Origin: Mesostigma viride
Lineage: Eukaryota > Streptophyta > Mesostigmatophyceae > Mesostigmatales > Mesostigmataceae
Direction of reading: 5' to 3'
Assembly (NCBI GenBank): GCA_009746045.1
Contig: RPFO01000123.1
Span: 648,318-712,317 of the forward strand
DNA length: 64,000 nucleotides
In this document: one piece after another, positions 23,273-34,877 of the stretch
How positions within the stretch are numbered: position 1 is the first letter of the stretch
Layout: the number at the start of each line of letters is the position of its first letter
Program-made: the position numbers and the translations under genes
Notes under the pieces: model-generated
Seen by the model: only the letters and a program-made list of their open reading frames with translations
The model's database searches: none
Told to the model about the DNA's origin: nothing

Positions 23273-24621
23273 TGTTCCTAATTAATTAATTAATTAATTA
23301 ATTAATTTACACGCGGATTGATGTGTCAGATTATTGCTGACATGATTAACTTGCGACGACGGCCAGGAAAGGGTCACAGCTACGTCCATGAGGTGCCCGC
23401 ATGCGGCTAGCTCCAGCAAGGAAGTTATCAGCAATTAATCTGCGGTTTTATCTGGTATCTGCTACCCTGTTCACGTGTTTATTGTATATTGCATCAAGTT
23501 TTTGGGTGGATTTTAATTTAAGAAATCGTAGACCTATCATGTCATAATGGTTGTCATAAAGAATTAGTTCAATTAGCAATCTATATAGCATGCAGTGGAT
23601 GAGTATCACACTGCATACAGCGAGACAACCGAGTGTCCAAGGCTACGTGCATTGCATTTACGCCACGTAAAGATTGAGGCATTAGTTAGCGTGTCTGAGA
23701 GGCACACCCATGGGATTAACACCTTACAATATGACGAGAGGCTTCCCAGCTTGAAAAGCGGCTCGAAAATGCCCTTTTGGAGCTCTTGAGCTTTTGGTGT
23801 ATAATATGCGTATAATACGCAATATGGCAATACGCCGAGGTTTGGCGTATTGCCGTACTAGCCGCACTAACACTGTGACTGTACCAATTAACTTGGTGGC
23901 GACCCGGTGGCCACGAGCGGCGTTAGTTTTGGTTCAGGCAGAACTGGCTCCGACGCACTCACTGCACACAATGAGGTGCGGTAGAGCGATGTTGGCTGAT
24001 CTTGGTCACCCTGCAGGGACCATGGCAGGGACCATGGCATAATAGCACCGAGTGACCAAAGGCACACACCAAAAACAGGCAAGACTACACAAGTTCCCAT
24101 GGCTGATCTGCTGATCAGCTGATAGCTGCCAAGTAATCGAGTACAACACATCACATGGTTTACAACCAGGCCAAAGTCACTTGCCACAGTCACTTTCAAC
24201 ACAAGCCACAGTCGTCAGTCACCTCTCCACATTCCCTCTGGCATTTTACTACTATTCAAACGCAGAAGAAAACAGCTATTCTAAGTGAGACGACAATACA
24301 TCCGAAGCTGGGCACAAAGGCTTCCACAGATGGGAATCACTTATGAAATGGCCGATGGACTTCGAAGGAAACCTCCAGGAACCACAACTTTCCTGCAACC
24401 CTCTCCCACTCCACTCCTCATGGCTGCCGTCATGCACCAAATCACACTACAATAAACTAGAATAAGCTCGGACGTCCGCCGATGATTAGATTGCATGCTG
24501 GGCAACGTTACATAATGCAATCTCTGAAACTCGTCCATAAATTGATACACTGATGCAACTCTGCGCAAACTATGGCAGTACAACCTTCATTCCATGCCTA
24601 AACGCCCAGCGTTCCTGTCAC
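23273..24621. other. Intergenic region with simple repeats
   Basis: TTAA repeats lie at 23277-23308. Around 23805-23860 there are short palindromes built from GCGTATT/AATACGC, as in the hAT ends elsewhere in this window, but no 8-bp duplication was found around them. No gene was recognised. The stretch next to 24621 is the 3' flank of the CreA-like gene. Confidence 0.4.
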
Positions 24622-27600
24622 TCATGTCTTAACCCATGTTTTACTTGCCTTGATGCGAGTGGCATAAGAGACATACACCAGGGTGTCCGTTTGGGGGTCG
24701 TAGATCTGCAGGGGCCAACAAGAACACATGGGTTGTTGCCAACAAGAACACACGGGTTGCCACGTCAGACATACAAGATCAATCGATCGTGACAACCGGC
24801 GCAGATCACCATGTTTATGTTCAGTGAGGTGGTACAGGCAGGATCAAGCCTCCATGGTCCAGACCTTCCAAACTTCAGGCTGCGCTGGTTGCCTCTGTAG
24901 TATATCCGAAAGCAAAATGCAAAGAAATTCTCCGCCGAACATACACAAAGATAGCAGCAGCACTTGGCTGTGCCGCCGCTACGTATGGTTGGCCACCGGG
25001 ACTTGGTGTAATGATCTGTTTCTATGGAAAATGGCCCACCGGCAAATAGCTGTTCACATGGCACATGGAACTGCTAGCAGAAATGATGTGATTGCCAGGC
25101 AGCCAGCGCCAATGTTACACACACACACACACCGTATTCGCTAGCCTTGCCAGCCTATCTCATAGGCCCATCTTGTATGTGTGGCGCGTGACAGTCTGTT
25201 GCCAGAAGGTGCAGTTATTACTAATTACTCTCTGTACCCAACTAGAACACCATCATACGTATCGTGGCAAATCCAAAGCATTACCAGCAAGAGGCTTGTG
25301 TGCAAAAGCGCGGTCCACGCACACTCAGCCCAGATGTTTGGGCTGGATTGGGGCCGCAGGGGTGAGGGCAGGCAGGGTAAGGTGTGCGGGTGCGCGGCAC
25401 GGGGAGATCTAGGGACAAAAGCACAGGGACGACAGAACGCAACTGTGGCTACCAACGGCAACGCAAGAAGCATCACACGCCAGAATCAGGAGCAGGCCCA
25501 GGACGCTCCGACAAGAACCCCACTGAGGGGTGGCAGAGAAACAGTTTCACAAACACATTCAAGGAGGCAGAAAAAGAGTTACACCAAAAACCAAACTACC
25601 AAGTAGGGGGTGGGCCACCTACCCGTCGCACGCGCACGGTCTTGAAGGTGAGGTTCTTCCCTTCTGCAAAGACTTCCTGGAAAACGTTGGGCATGCCAAG
25701 GGCAGATGAAAATGTGTGTGGGCATATACACCGATGTGGGTGCACGCCAGACATGTCCACGCCAACAAGCGGAAAAATTGTCCCTACGATTTGCGACCAT
25801 ACTCACGCCAAGCACCTGGGTGCTCGTCTACTCTCTAGGCGTGGTGACCCAGCATTGCTGGGGTGTTCTGACCTGGCTGCACCCTTTCAAGGCCCGACGT
25901 GGCAAGCGATGCCCTCCGCAACCGTGACGAAAGTAGCTTGCTACCAGCACGATAACAACTCACACATTGCCGATCTGGAACGGGAAGTACGGAAGTGCCG
26001 AAAGCCCCTTCAACCCCGGGTGGTAAGCAGGTATGGACAGATTGTGTGAACACTAACTTTTCCTTTTGCACAACCTCACGAAAAAAACATCATGCGGGGC
26101 GATAAATAATACAAATAGGTGCTTTTGTGCCCTGTCCAAATGTGGGATGACAGGGAACAGAACACCTGCCATCCTGGGGTATGCTAGACTAACGTAGGAC
26201 AACAGGGATGTGATGGCGGGTTCGAGATGGACCAAGCTTGAATCATGATGGCAGCCTTCCGGAGTACACGGCAGACATGACGCCAGCATAACATAAAGCA
26301 TTAGACCCCGTGGGGGTCCGGTTGTCACGGGCACATCGTAGGGCGAATTGACCTGGATGGGCCACAACCACCCAAAGTGCAATAAATTAATAAGTCTCGT
26401 GTCCCCGTTGGGGACCACGGAGCACTGAACTCCCCAATTAATATATAGTGGACGTCTCCCCAAGAAGTCAATATGTACATATATATGTCCACAGGACCAC
26501 AGCTAGTCTAAAATATGGGCCTCAAGTGAGGCCTCGAGCTAATCTTGCACGCAAACTATGCCTACCATGCTTTTTATATTTCCTACGACCCACAGCTAGC
26601 TGGGGGGTCGTAGTCTTTGACAATGTCCGCCCAACGCTGTTTATCCTGCATATCCGACCATATACGAATAAGAAGGGTCAAGCCCAAAGGATAGTCAGCG
26701 CATGCCCGTGCATGGATGTCACCAACAACGCACCTCTCCCTCCTCGCCTCCCAGGTCACCCTTGACGGTGATGAGCCCCGTCTTCACGCATGTCAGCGAG
26801 GCCTGCACCACATGTGTGCGTGCGTGTGCGTGTGCGTGTGCGTGTGCGTGTGCGTGTGCGTGTGCGTGTGCGTGTGCGTGTGCGTGTGCGTGTGCGTGTG
26901 CGTGTGCGTGTGCGTGTGCGTGTGCGTGTGTGTGTGCGTGTGCGCGTGTGCGTGCGAGTGCGTGTGTGCGTGCATGTGTATGGATTGATTCCGCCGCGAC
27001 ATTTTCACCAGATAAGCGCTTAGCACCGCACATGGCCCACACCATGCGAAAAAGTACATGAAGCAAAGCAAGACGAGCACAGCATCAACTACTTGCGAGG
27101 CAGCCCCATGGCCTGTGTGACATGGTAGGCTGGGTGACCAGTCCACACACTGACACGTGTCCTCCAACCAGGTTGAGCTGGTACACGCTTCCAAGACTCG
27201 GCCTACGTTGTCATGACCCGGTCAAGGGTGCCACCTGCTACCACGCCCCCGCCTGAGCTGCTCCATACGGTACCATTCACGAAAGAGGGAGGAAGCCTCG
27301 ATATGTTTCTGTGTGAGTTGCTACTCTTGGCGCGCCATCACCGCTGGGAGTCATTTGAACCTGGCAGGGTCGAGGGACAGTGGCACTAGGAATGCCAGCT
27401 TCAACCCCCCAACTGCAACCATGATCAAAGCGCCTGCTTCGTCCCCCACCCGCAACCATCACCAAAACGCCCGCATCAATGCCCTCCCGCACAAACATCA
27501 TGATAGCGGCCGCATCACCCCTCCACACACCTGGCTGGGCTCGTTGAAGAAATCCTTCTTGAGCCGGTCGGTTATCGAGCGCGTGTAGTCCGACAGGAAG

Positions 27601-29492
27601 ATGGCCACGCCATCCACCTGGGGGCACCCAGGGAAGGAATCAGCCCGGGGTGGGTGGAGGGGGAGCGAGAGGGGAGCAGCAGGAAGGTCATATGAGGTGG
27701 TGGAAGACACAAGCACAAAAAGGCAGGCCTTTTGCTTGCTGGCATGTTCCTGGTGCTTGACAGGCGCTATGTGGTCCATCACCCCCTCTTCCCCCTCTCC
27801 AATCAACTGCGGAATTCGTTGCTCCATCATAACAATGCGGCGTTAAAATGCGTGCCTCCCTGGGGGGGCTGAGCGTGCGCTTCATGTCAATCACAGCTGT
27901 CGCCAAACCTGCTCATACAAGGGGGGGCTACCGTTGCTACGCTCTTATAAACCGCCTGACCACCGTGAGCCCTTTTGCCTGTCCCACACAAGCAGTCCGT
28001 CGTAGGAGAGCAAGTGCCTTGCCTCCCCCCCTTCCCTCCCCCCCCCCTTGCACAGACGCACATGCACACACATGCACACACATGCAGACACATGCTCACA
28101 CACATGCACACACATGCACACACATGCACACGCATGCACACGCATGCACACGCATGCACACGCATGCACACGCATGCACACGCATGCACACGCATGCACA
28201 CGCATGCACACGCATGCACACGCATGCACACGCATGCACACGCATGCACACGCATGCACACGCATGCACACGCATGCACACGCATGCACACGCATGCACA
28301 CGCATGCACACGCATGCACACGCATGCACACGCATGCACACGCATGCACACACATGCACACGCATGCACACACATGCACACACATGCACACACATGCACA
28401 AACATGCACACACATGCACACACATGCACACACATGCACACACATGCACACACATGCACACACACGCACACACATGCACACACACGCACACACATGCACA
28501 CACATGCACACACACGCACACACATGCACACACATGCATACTGCACATGCACACACATGCACACACATGCACACACATGTACACACCTGCACACATATGC
28601 ACACACATGCACACATATGCAAACACATGCACACACATGCACACACATGCGCAGTAGGTTGACAAGCCCACCGCTGCATGTGTACATAGTTGCTTTTGGT
28701 AGAGTATGCCAAGACGTCTTCCACGAACAGCCGGTAAGGTGCCCAGATGGATGGAACCCAGCTGAGCCCTAGGCACACACCACCCACTTGCCCACAAGAC
28801 ATGCAGGAAGATGTGTCAGGAAGCACACAGCCCACATAGCCCTCTAATCAAATAGGACCATCTCAACAAACACGCAGGAAGATGTGTTGGGAAGTGTACG
28901 GCGCATGTATTCTTCACGTCATATAGAGCCAACGGGAGTGCATGCTGGCTCATCGTACCTTGGGGTCAGAAATCTCCATGACGGAAATGGTGTCCTTAAA
29001 GATGAAGCCGCTGCCTGCAAACTCTCCCACCTGCACGAATTTATGCAGCATAGACATGAGCAGGTATGTATATCTAAGCGCTCGTCAGCGTGGACAACAG
29101 AGCAGTCATCTCACAACAACGGCTGTGAAACGCCCGAGTATGCGTGCCAAGAAGGCATGGTGTTTGCATGTTAAAAACGCCCAAGATCAGAAGTGGCAAG
29201 CCACCGGAAAGCTTCCGCTGCTTACCTTCCTAGAACCGGCCAGTGCCATGTCAGGCGAGGATCCCAGCACTGTCATGGCCACACCTGCCACCACGGCGGC
29301 GCGGCCACACTTTGCTAGAAAATTAACACTTCCATGGTCGCTGTCTGAAGCCGCTGACACGACCACTCGCCCTGGCTTCGCCAATTTCTGGACCTGTCCG
29401 CCCCGGTACGCCGGCGAAGAGAGTTTCGCGCTGTGGCCACGTGTGAAAGACCCCACGAAGGGTGCAACCGTCGGTAAAGTGCAGGTCTGCAT
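24622..29492 (-). CDS. CreA-family protein, predicted thylakoid-lumen/plastid form
   Basis: Six minus-strand exons, all ending in phase 0: 29492-29226, 29030-28959, 27617-27531, 26802-26734, 25676-25623 and 24705-24622 (210 residues, stop TGA). Every intron between them has GT-AG ends. Residues 1-55 look like a chloroplast transit peptide (Ser, Arg and Lys rich). Residues 60-85 are a hydrophobic segment ending in MALA, like a thylakoid signal peptide with an AxA cut site. The mature part follows the bacterial CreA pattern: VGEFAGSGFIFKD, MEISDPK/VDGVAIFLSDY, SLTCVKTGLITVKGD, EVFAEGKNLTFKTVRVRR, IYDPQTDTLVYVSYATR. Function of this family is poorly known. The last exon could instead splice at AAG/GCAAGT (GC donor, 24649/24648) to an unseen exon. 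It is divergent from the gene at 30151. Introns hold large simple repeats. Confidence 0.85.
26815..26965. repeat. GTGTGC hexamer array next to an exon
   Basis: About 20 units of GTGTGC/GTGCGT type. On the gene strand the array is a pyrimidine-purine ACGCAC run ending about 12 bases before the acceptor of CreA exon 4 (26802). Confidence 0.95.
28050..28650. repeat. 10-bp minisatellite (CGCATGCACA / CACATGCACA)
   Basis: About 60 units; the central block (about 28130-28350) is a nearly pure CGCATGCACA array. It lies in intron 2 of the CreA-like gene. Long open frames of Cys-Val or His-Thr repeats here come from the repeat and are not genes. Confidence 0.95.
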
Positions 29493-30150
29493 GTTGTGGG
29501 CTGAATAAAAACGAAAAAACTTGTAATTTCTTGGCTGGCACCACTGCTTTCACGTGGGGACAGGGGATTCCTGGCTTCAAGAGGCCCATCAGCGACGATT
29601 TATCGGACTGCCAGGAAATCCCGACTGCAGCACTCCGACACGTGATCAACACAAAAGTGTAAGATCAATGTGCCACGGCGTGTCGTGTCTGACGTTGTAC
29701 TTTAAAAGAAGTAAAGATACCGGTCATAGCCGGTCATACGTCTTTCGTACGGCGTGGGAAAAAAGTTAAAAACAACAAAAACAAAAACAACAACAACAAC
29801 GTCTTTCGTACGGGAAAACACTGGTGAATGGCCGGACTGTGGTCAGTGGATTGTAATTTGTAAATTATGGGGACGGCGAAAGAAACTAACTGTAGCCCAA
29901 ATCCACCTGGCAACGTGCAACCTTTCTGCAGCATGGCGGCCACCCGGCACCCAGTACATCGACCCACCCATTGTTATCGAACGGGACACGCTCAAATAGG
30001 ATACATACAGTGAAAAATTCGCGGGTGTTTGATCGTTCGGCGCATGAACTATTTAAGAGTGCTGCTGGCTCTTGGTCCTGTCGCCAATTGAGTTGCAACC
30101 CGGTGTAATTTGGTCAGCCGAAACTTAATTGATCGCCATTTCGCTGGCCG
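29493..30150. promoter_or_regulatory. Divergent intergenic/promoter region
   Basis: About 660 bases between the CreA-like start (29492, minus) and the allophanate-hydrolase-like start (30151, plus), so it must hold both promoters. An A-rich AACAAC/AAAAAC stretch lies at 29760-29800. No clear TATA box or operator was identified. Confidence 0.5.
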
Positions 30151-30672
30151 ATGCGACCAGGCCCTGCCCTTGCACGTCTGAGCTCCTGTCTGTTGAGCGT
30201 CCCCAAACCACGCCCTGTGATCGCATACGGCGATACTGCAAGCAAAATGGCAGCAACAACACCTCCTCCGTCGGTCTCTCTTGTGGTTGTTGGCGCTCAT
30301 ATGTCAGGCATGCCGTTGAACCGAGAAATGCTGGAAATGCAAGCAACTAAAATCCGAGAATGCAAGACAGCTCCGGTATACCGCATGTTTGACGTGGAGG
30401 GGAAGAAGCCGGCCATGGTCCGCCTGGCTTTAAACGAAACGGCTGGAGGGCAAAGCTTTGATGTAGAGGTGTGGTCAGTGCCGTCGGAGCGGTTCGGGGA
30501 GTTCTTAGTAAATAAGGTGCGTGCACCCCTTTGCATAGGAGATGTGGAGCTTGAAGATGGATCTGTGCTGAAAGGCTTTCTCGGCGAGCAGCCTCGCCTG
30601 GTTGGCTACCCGGACATATCAAGTCATGGAGGATGGCGCCATTTCGTGAAGAGCAGAGACGCAGCCAAGTAA
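30151..30672 (+). CDS. Stand-alone allophanate hydrolase C-terminal domain protein
   Basis: Single-exon ORF of 173 residues from the ATG at 30151. A second ATG at 30247 (MAATTPPPSV) is the alternative start; the longer form adds 32 Arg/Ser-rich residues that could be an organelle presequence. The domain shows the pattern of the AtzF/allophanate hydrolase C-terminal region: VVGAHMSGMPLN, CKTAPVYRMF, FDVEVWSVPSERFGEF, APLCIGDVELEDGSVLKGFL and DISSHGGWRHF. In studied allophanate hydrolases this domain follows an amidase domain and helps break down the urea-derived intermediate (decarboxylation of N-carboxycarbamate). Here no amidase domain precedes it within the open frame, so the protein is either a free partner subunit or a paralogue with another role. 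Confidence 0.8.
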   Translation: MRPGPALARLSSCLLSVPKPRPVIAYGDTASKMAATTPPPSVSLVVVGAHMSGMPLNREMLEMQATKIRECKTAPVYRMFDVEGKKPAMVRLALNETAGGQSFDVEVWSVPSERFGEFLVNKVRAPLCIGDVELEDGSVLKGFLGEQPRLVGYPDISSHGGWRHFVKSRDAAK

Positions 30673-31989
30673 AAGTTTTGCGCGTGGCAGAAGCATCGGG
30701 GCAGGCAACCACATTGATCTCTGTTTTGGGTGTCTGGCCGTATTTCTTCCTGCTGAAGCCATGGCAACGTGGCTCAATTGAGCGACGTGCTGAGTCTCAC
30801 ATTCCGAGGTTCTCTTAAACTGCCCCATTATGTTACTACACAGGCGGAGCCGAAAGCCCTGGGCTCTGAAGAGGCTGGATTTCAATTTTCTAGCCTGTCT
30901 GCGGGGCGAAGACTTGCCCGCGCAAGCAGCACCGTCACGTGGAAATAACATCCGTGGATGGTTGCTGTGTTATTTTTACCAGCGGAACTTGTGTGGAAAC
31001 GCAAGCGAACAGTTGCGGAGGACGACAAGTTGCGTGCTTGAACATGAACTTGTACATGACGTCCGGGGCCTCCTAGCCGACTTTCAGTGGAATCTTCCTG
31101 GCATGGTACGAGCATTAGAGGACACCCTGCACATGGCCTGGAATGGCAAGGCCATGCCTGCGCACAAATTCTCAAGCATGTTGGTGTGCCTGAAATAAAC
31201 AAGCGAAGACATGCGATGGTTTCAAGACATCTGTAGCTGTTCTGCCTAGCTTTCAATTACATATACACTAGCACTTCCTACGTAGTGGTACTAACATGCC
31301 AGTGTTTTACATGAAGTAATTGCAATCTCTTTGGAGTCTGACCCCTGCACGCCATATGCTGCAAGTAAGTACTATATCAGCGATTCGTATCATATCAAGG
31401 AGACAACCAGCGCAGGCCAATAATCGGGAGAATCCGGACCATGGTAGCTTGAGCCTGCCGTTATCTTGTCCGCGTGTTCGAGTCGTTCAGGATGATGAAG
31501 ATGAATGGTGATGGAAATGTGTATCCTTGTGCATTGAAATTATGGCTGGCTTACGTGTAGAGCGACTAGATGACCTAGACGGTGGGGCCGGAAACAGCAT
31601 GCTTGATCAGGGCGTGTGTTTCGAGCCTAACTGGCCGGGAGTGTCTAGTGGTGAGCACCATTGCTGCGATCGCTCTCCCACCATTTACGAGGAAATACCC
31701 GCAAATGGAAAACCACTGAAAAGGTAGGTAGTCAGTCATCACGTTAGCCATGCCATGATTCCAAACGTCCAAGAACTGCACACGGTGCAAAGGCAAAAAG
31801 CCGGAGGACAGCACTTTCAAATGTGCGGCGGGAACCAAAAGCCCGCGGATGCCAGAAAACATCGTGTTGCTGCAGCGACGCGACGATGTGGACAACGAAT
31901 CCAGTGCCAAGCTCGGAACGGCCGCAAAGGAGATCTGGCATCACAGGGTTCAGATGTGCGGAGATACTATGCGATCCAGCCGGTCCACG
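30673..31989. other. 3' flank and unassigned intergenic DNA
   Basis: ORFs up to about 120 residues occur on both strands (for example 30830-31198 plus) but show no domain, repeat or splice support. I see no defensible gene. Confidence 0.35.
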
Positions 31990-33244
31990 ACCTGTTTGTA
32001 GAGCTTGTGCCATTGAAGGGGCAGCACCGAACAGATGTGGGTGACGTTGCAAAAAACATCGGACTTGACGGAGCATAATGTCTCGGTCATAGTCTTTGAC
32101 CAATAAACGCTGCAAGAGTTCAACAAGAGTCGTGATGAAATCAACACGATAAGAACAAAGACGGGAAAAACGATGTAACTGAGAAAGAACAACACCATAT
32201 TTTGCTGTGTGGGAAAGGAGACTGTGAATATCGGGGTAACGAATAAAAGGAATTTGCTGGCCATTTAGGATCCTTGCGCTTATCATAGACAGCCGTACGC
32301 CAGCCCTTCTTGTTATGGGTAATGTTAAGATCGAGGTAATTGCAATGAGTATCCTCCGACGTGAGCTTTAATGTGAGGGACGCTTGCGGGTAGATGCCAG
32401 GCAGACCAGCGGTGATATACAAATGGGTTGCGAAATCAGGGTTGTCGAAAGCGATGACATCATCAATGTATCGACATGTATGGATAAAACGCCTGATGAG
32501 AACATCATCGTTTGAGGCAATGAGATTCTCCATGAATGCAAGCTCATAAGTGTAGTATGTAGCCAATGTAGATAGATTAGCCCGGTAGGAATGTGTGCGC
32601 CCATCCATCCATTCATCGGGGTTAATGCTCCGTGACTCCCCAACGGGAGCACGAGTCTCATTAATTAATTAATTAATAAGTGTATAGATAGAGGTTTGCA
32701 AGGAGCCCGGCACAGTTAGTGCCCATAGGGATGCCGATAGCTTGTTGGTATACATTGCCCGCAAAACAAATGAAGGTGTTATCAACAAGATAAGAGATCC
32801 AATGAACAAGGTCAGCCTTCGTGATAATATAATTATAACCATCCCGCACGATAGCACCTGCCGCGATCCCTGAGAGCCACGTTGCCGTGGGCTTGGTCTG
32901 AGAAACACGCACGTGCAGGTGGTTGCGCCCGTGAGGCCTACGTGCATACAGATCGACGAGTAAGGAGGCTATCTAAACGAGCTTTCAAATCGTGCAAATC
33001 TAGTGTGGTATATAGAGTGGTGAAATCATAGGTGGCTATGGACAGCATTATTAGGTATACGTTTCTCTGCTGCTGTCTTAGAACGGCTAAGGGCGGCAAG
33101 GCGTAGGCGTACTTGGGCTGAGTCTATGACAATCCAACTACCAGCGCATTCATACCCGGCATTCGAAAGCACCTCCACCCATAATGCATTGGCTTCGGGG
33201 AGAAGAGCATTCAAAGCATGGCAGATGAGTTTCGAGAGAGGCAT
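31990..33244 (-). pseudogene. Penelope-like reverse transcriptase relic
   Basis: Pieces on the minus strand read in order: LPEANALWVEVL and WIVIDSAQVRLRLAALS; RT motif A (ATYDFTTLYTTLDLHDLKAR, near 33030); GNVYQQAIGIPMGTNCAG (motif B); then, after the family C insertion at 32555-32675, CRYIDDVIAFDNP (motif C, YIDD), NYLDLNITHNKKGW, YDKR, and a thumb region (TAKYGVVLSQLHRFSRLC). Frame changes occur near 33040 and 32280. The QxxGxxMG...YxDD spacing and LYT motif are typical of Penelope-type RTs; exact clade uncertain. No GIY-YIG endonuclease was seen. Confidence 0.65.
32555..32675 (+). mobile_element. Family C 3' end inserted in the Penelope-like RT
   Basis: 121 bp bounded by the duplication ATAAGTGTA (32546-32554 and 32676-32684). 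It holds CCATCCATC repeats, the 3' hairpin segment GACTCCCCAACGGGAGC and a TTAA tail. Removing it rejoins the RT frame between LYLYTY and ELAFMENL. Confidence 0.9.
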
Positions 33245-33334
33245 CAGTGGGGAATTCGTATCATATGTTCACAGTTTGAACACTTCAACACTCCATCATT
33301 CAGTCTGACACTTTTAAATAGTTTCAAACAATAT

Positions 33335-33492
33335 GCCGGAGACGTCCGTCCTATAGTCATCGAAAGTTGGTGCGAGAGGTCCCCAGTACGATTCCGGTCG
33401 GATTCATTTGCAGATCGCGTTTTTCCGCGTTTTCCGCGGCCCGGCACTGAACGCAAATGGTTTTCACCTTTGCGGAGTGCCTGATCAGAATA
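33335..33492 (+). mobile_element. T400 fragment
   Basis: Carries the tRNA-like part (GGTGCGAGAGGTCCCCAGTA, then GATTCCGGTCGG) and the terminal CGCAAATGG/CACCTTTGCG segment ending in CTGATCAG. Truncated on its left. Confidence 0.75.
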
Positions 33493-33767
33493 TGCTTTGA
33501 CTATATATCTTGTTGACCAGTTGTGTTGCATTCAGACAACCATTCCTGGGCGCATGGCGTTCCAATGTCGAATAAGGACTAGGGTAGTTGTCTGATAAGA
33601 AAGTCGCGAAGACCGCGGGAGCCACATGGCTATCTATATAGGAAGACCTGCATGGAGGGAGACAGGTGGTAAACAAACAATAAAAAGGTTTATATAGAAT
33701 AATAATTAAAAGAAAATACGAAGGGGTGAAAAAAAATTTTTAGAAGTATATATGGCTACCAACGAGG

Positions 33768-34877
33768 AAGCCACGAGCCACGAGGTAGCCATGGCTGACG
33801 GCGGAGCTCATAACTTTCACGTTTGAGCACTGAATTCAGTTGTGAATATCACAATCGCTTCGTCTTTCTTAGACGCACATGCTGATATAATAATTTTCCG
33901 AAGCTATTACGCAATATATGACGAGCAAACGCTCCTCGACGCAACGCAGCCTGGCGGCTGCGCTCGGCAATGAAAATACGTCAGCAGCTCCGGCTGCAGC
34001 TTCGCCCACCTGCCCAGAAGGCAGCGGCGCCACTAGCCAAGCTCTAGTGGTCGCCCAGCCCCCCGGGCTCACCTCACGCCCGCAGCGTCGCCTGAGCCCA
34101 AGCGCAGTCGCCCTGCCGAGCCGAGCTGGGAAGCGTTCGACTTTGACGCCAGCCAGCCCGGCTTTTTTGACAAGCTCAACCACGACAAGATCCTAAGCTA
34201 CGTGTTCTGGGGATCACACGCTTCGCCTCTTGAAATGTGCAAGCAACTCTTCCATCAGGGCCGCCTCACCGATGTTTTCCATGCAGAGGCGCACCCACAC
34301 CTTCGACCCCATCCTCCAATGCCGCCGCCCCCACCTTCAGCAACGCGTCCTTTTCTCCCTCCTTTGCCGCTCCCTCGAGGAGCTTTGGCCCCCCACGCCC
34401 CTCACCACCACCTAAACCGAACCCTCCATCCGCTCACTCCTTAAGGAGGCCCTCGAGCAGCACGTGGCCCCAATCGCTGCAGATGTGGCGGCCATGGGCA
34501 GCACGCTGACTGCCGAGCTCCCCCTCCTCTCCACCGATGATCTCCACCGCCACCTCCACCCTCCTCGCCTCCTCCACCACCACCACCCCCTCCTCCGCCG
34601 CCATCACTGCCCAGCTCCGCGACATCGACCAGCGCCTTAAGGACAATGCAATCGCCATCGAGGTCCTGCAAAATACCGCAGGCCTCACCGCCCAGGCGGT
34701 GAAGGACATTGCCGCCAAGCCAGCCCTCGCTGGCCTGGCTGGCGATGCTCCTCCCATGCACGCAGACCTCCAGGGGCGGACATGCTTAATTAAGCAACAC
34801 ACCACCTCCACCACCTCCGCCGTTGCAGCACAGCTCCAGCAGCAGAAGCTCGACCTCCGCGAGGAGGCCGAGCTCGC
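33768..34877 (+). mobile_element. Family A 5' portion, fused to foreign sequence
   Basis: It starts with the family 5' leader (GAAGCCACGAGCCACGAG, GGCTGACGGCGGAGCTCATA) and enters ORF1. The match ends at 34877 in the middle of the LREEAELA segment, where unrelated sequence begins. The 3' half and tail are missing. Confidence 0.75.
33918..34877 (+). pseudogene. Family A ORF1, N-terminal two thirds
   Basis: The ATG at 33918 gives MTSKRSSTQRSLAAALGNEN. Frame breaks occur near 34090-34200 and 34440. The coiled-coil region (DIDQRLKDNAIAIEVLQNTA) is readable at 34620-34690. It ends at the fusion point and lacks the RNA-binding C-terminus. Confidence 0.75.

Noticed and set aside
23262-23308. Twin-primed (5'-inverted) single insertion joining the tail at 23300 to the family A copy at its left
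   Set aside because: The minus copy already has its own complete 3' end and tail at 19004, so two separate insertions explain the junction better.
23590-23900. A third hAT element with CAGTG and GCGTATT motifs
   Set aside because: No matching 8-bp duplication or convincing inverted ends were found.
28690-28770. Extra CreA exon (YRLFVEDVLAYSTKSN)
   Set aside because: Exons 2 and 3 join in phase and match the family continuously (SDPK/VDGVAIF) without it.
27887-28835. Long Cys/Val/His/Thr-repeat proteins
   Set aside because: All frames stay open because of the 10-bp minisatellite; they lie in an intron of the CreA-like gene.
30830-31198. 122-residue plus-strand ORF
   Set aside because: No domain, splice signal or composition support; overlaps an equally long antisense frame.
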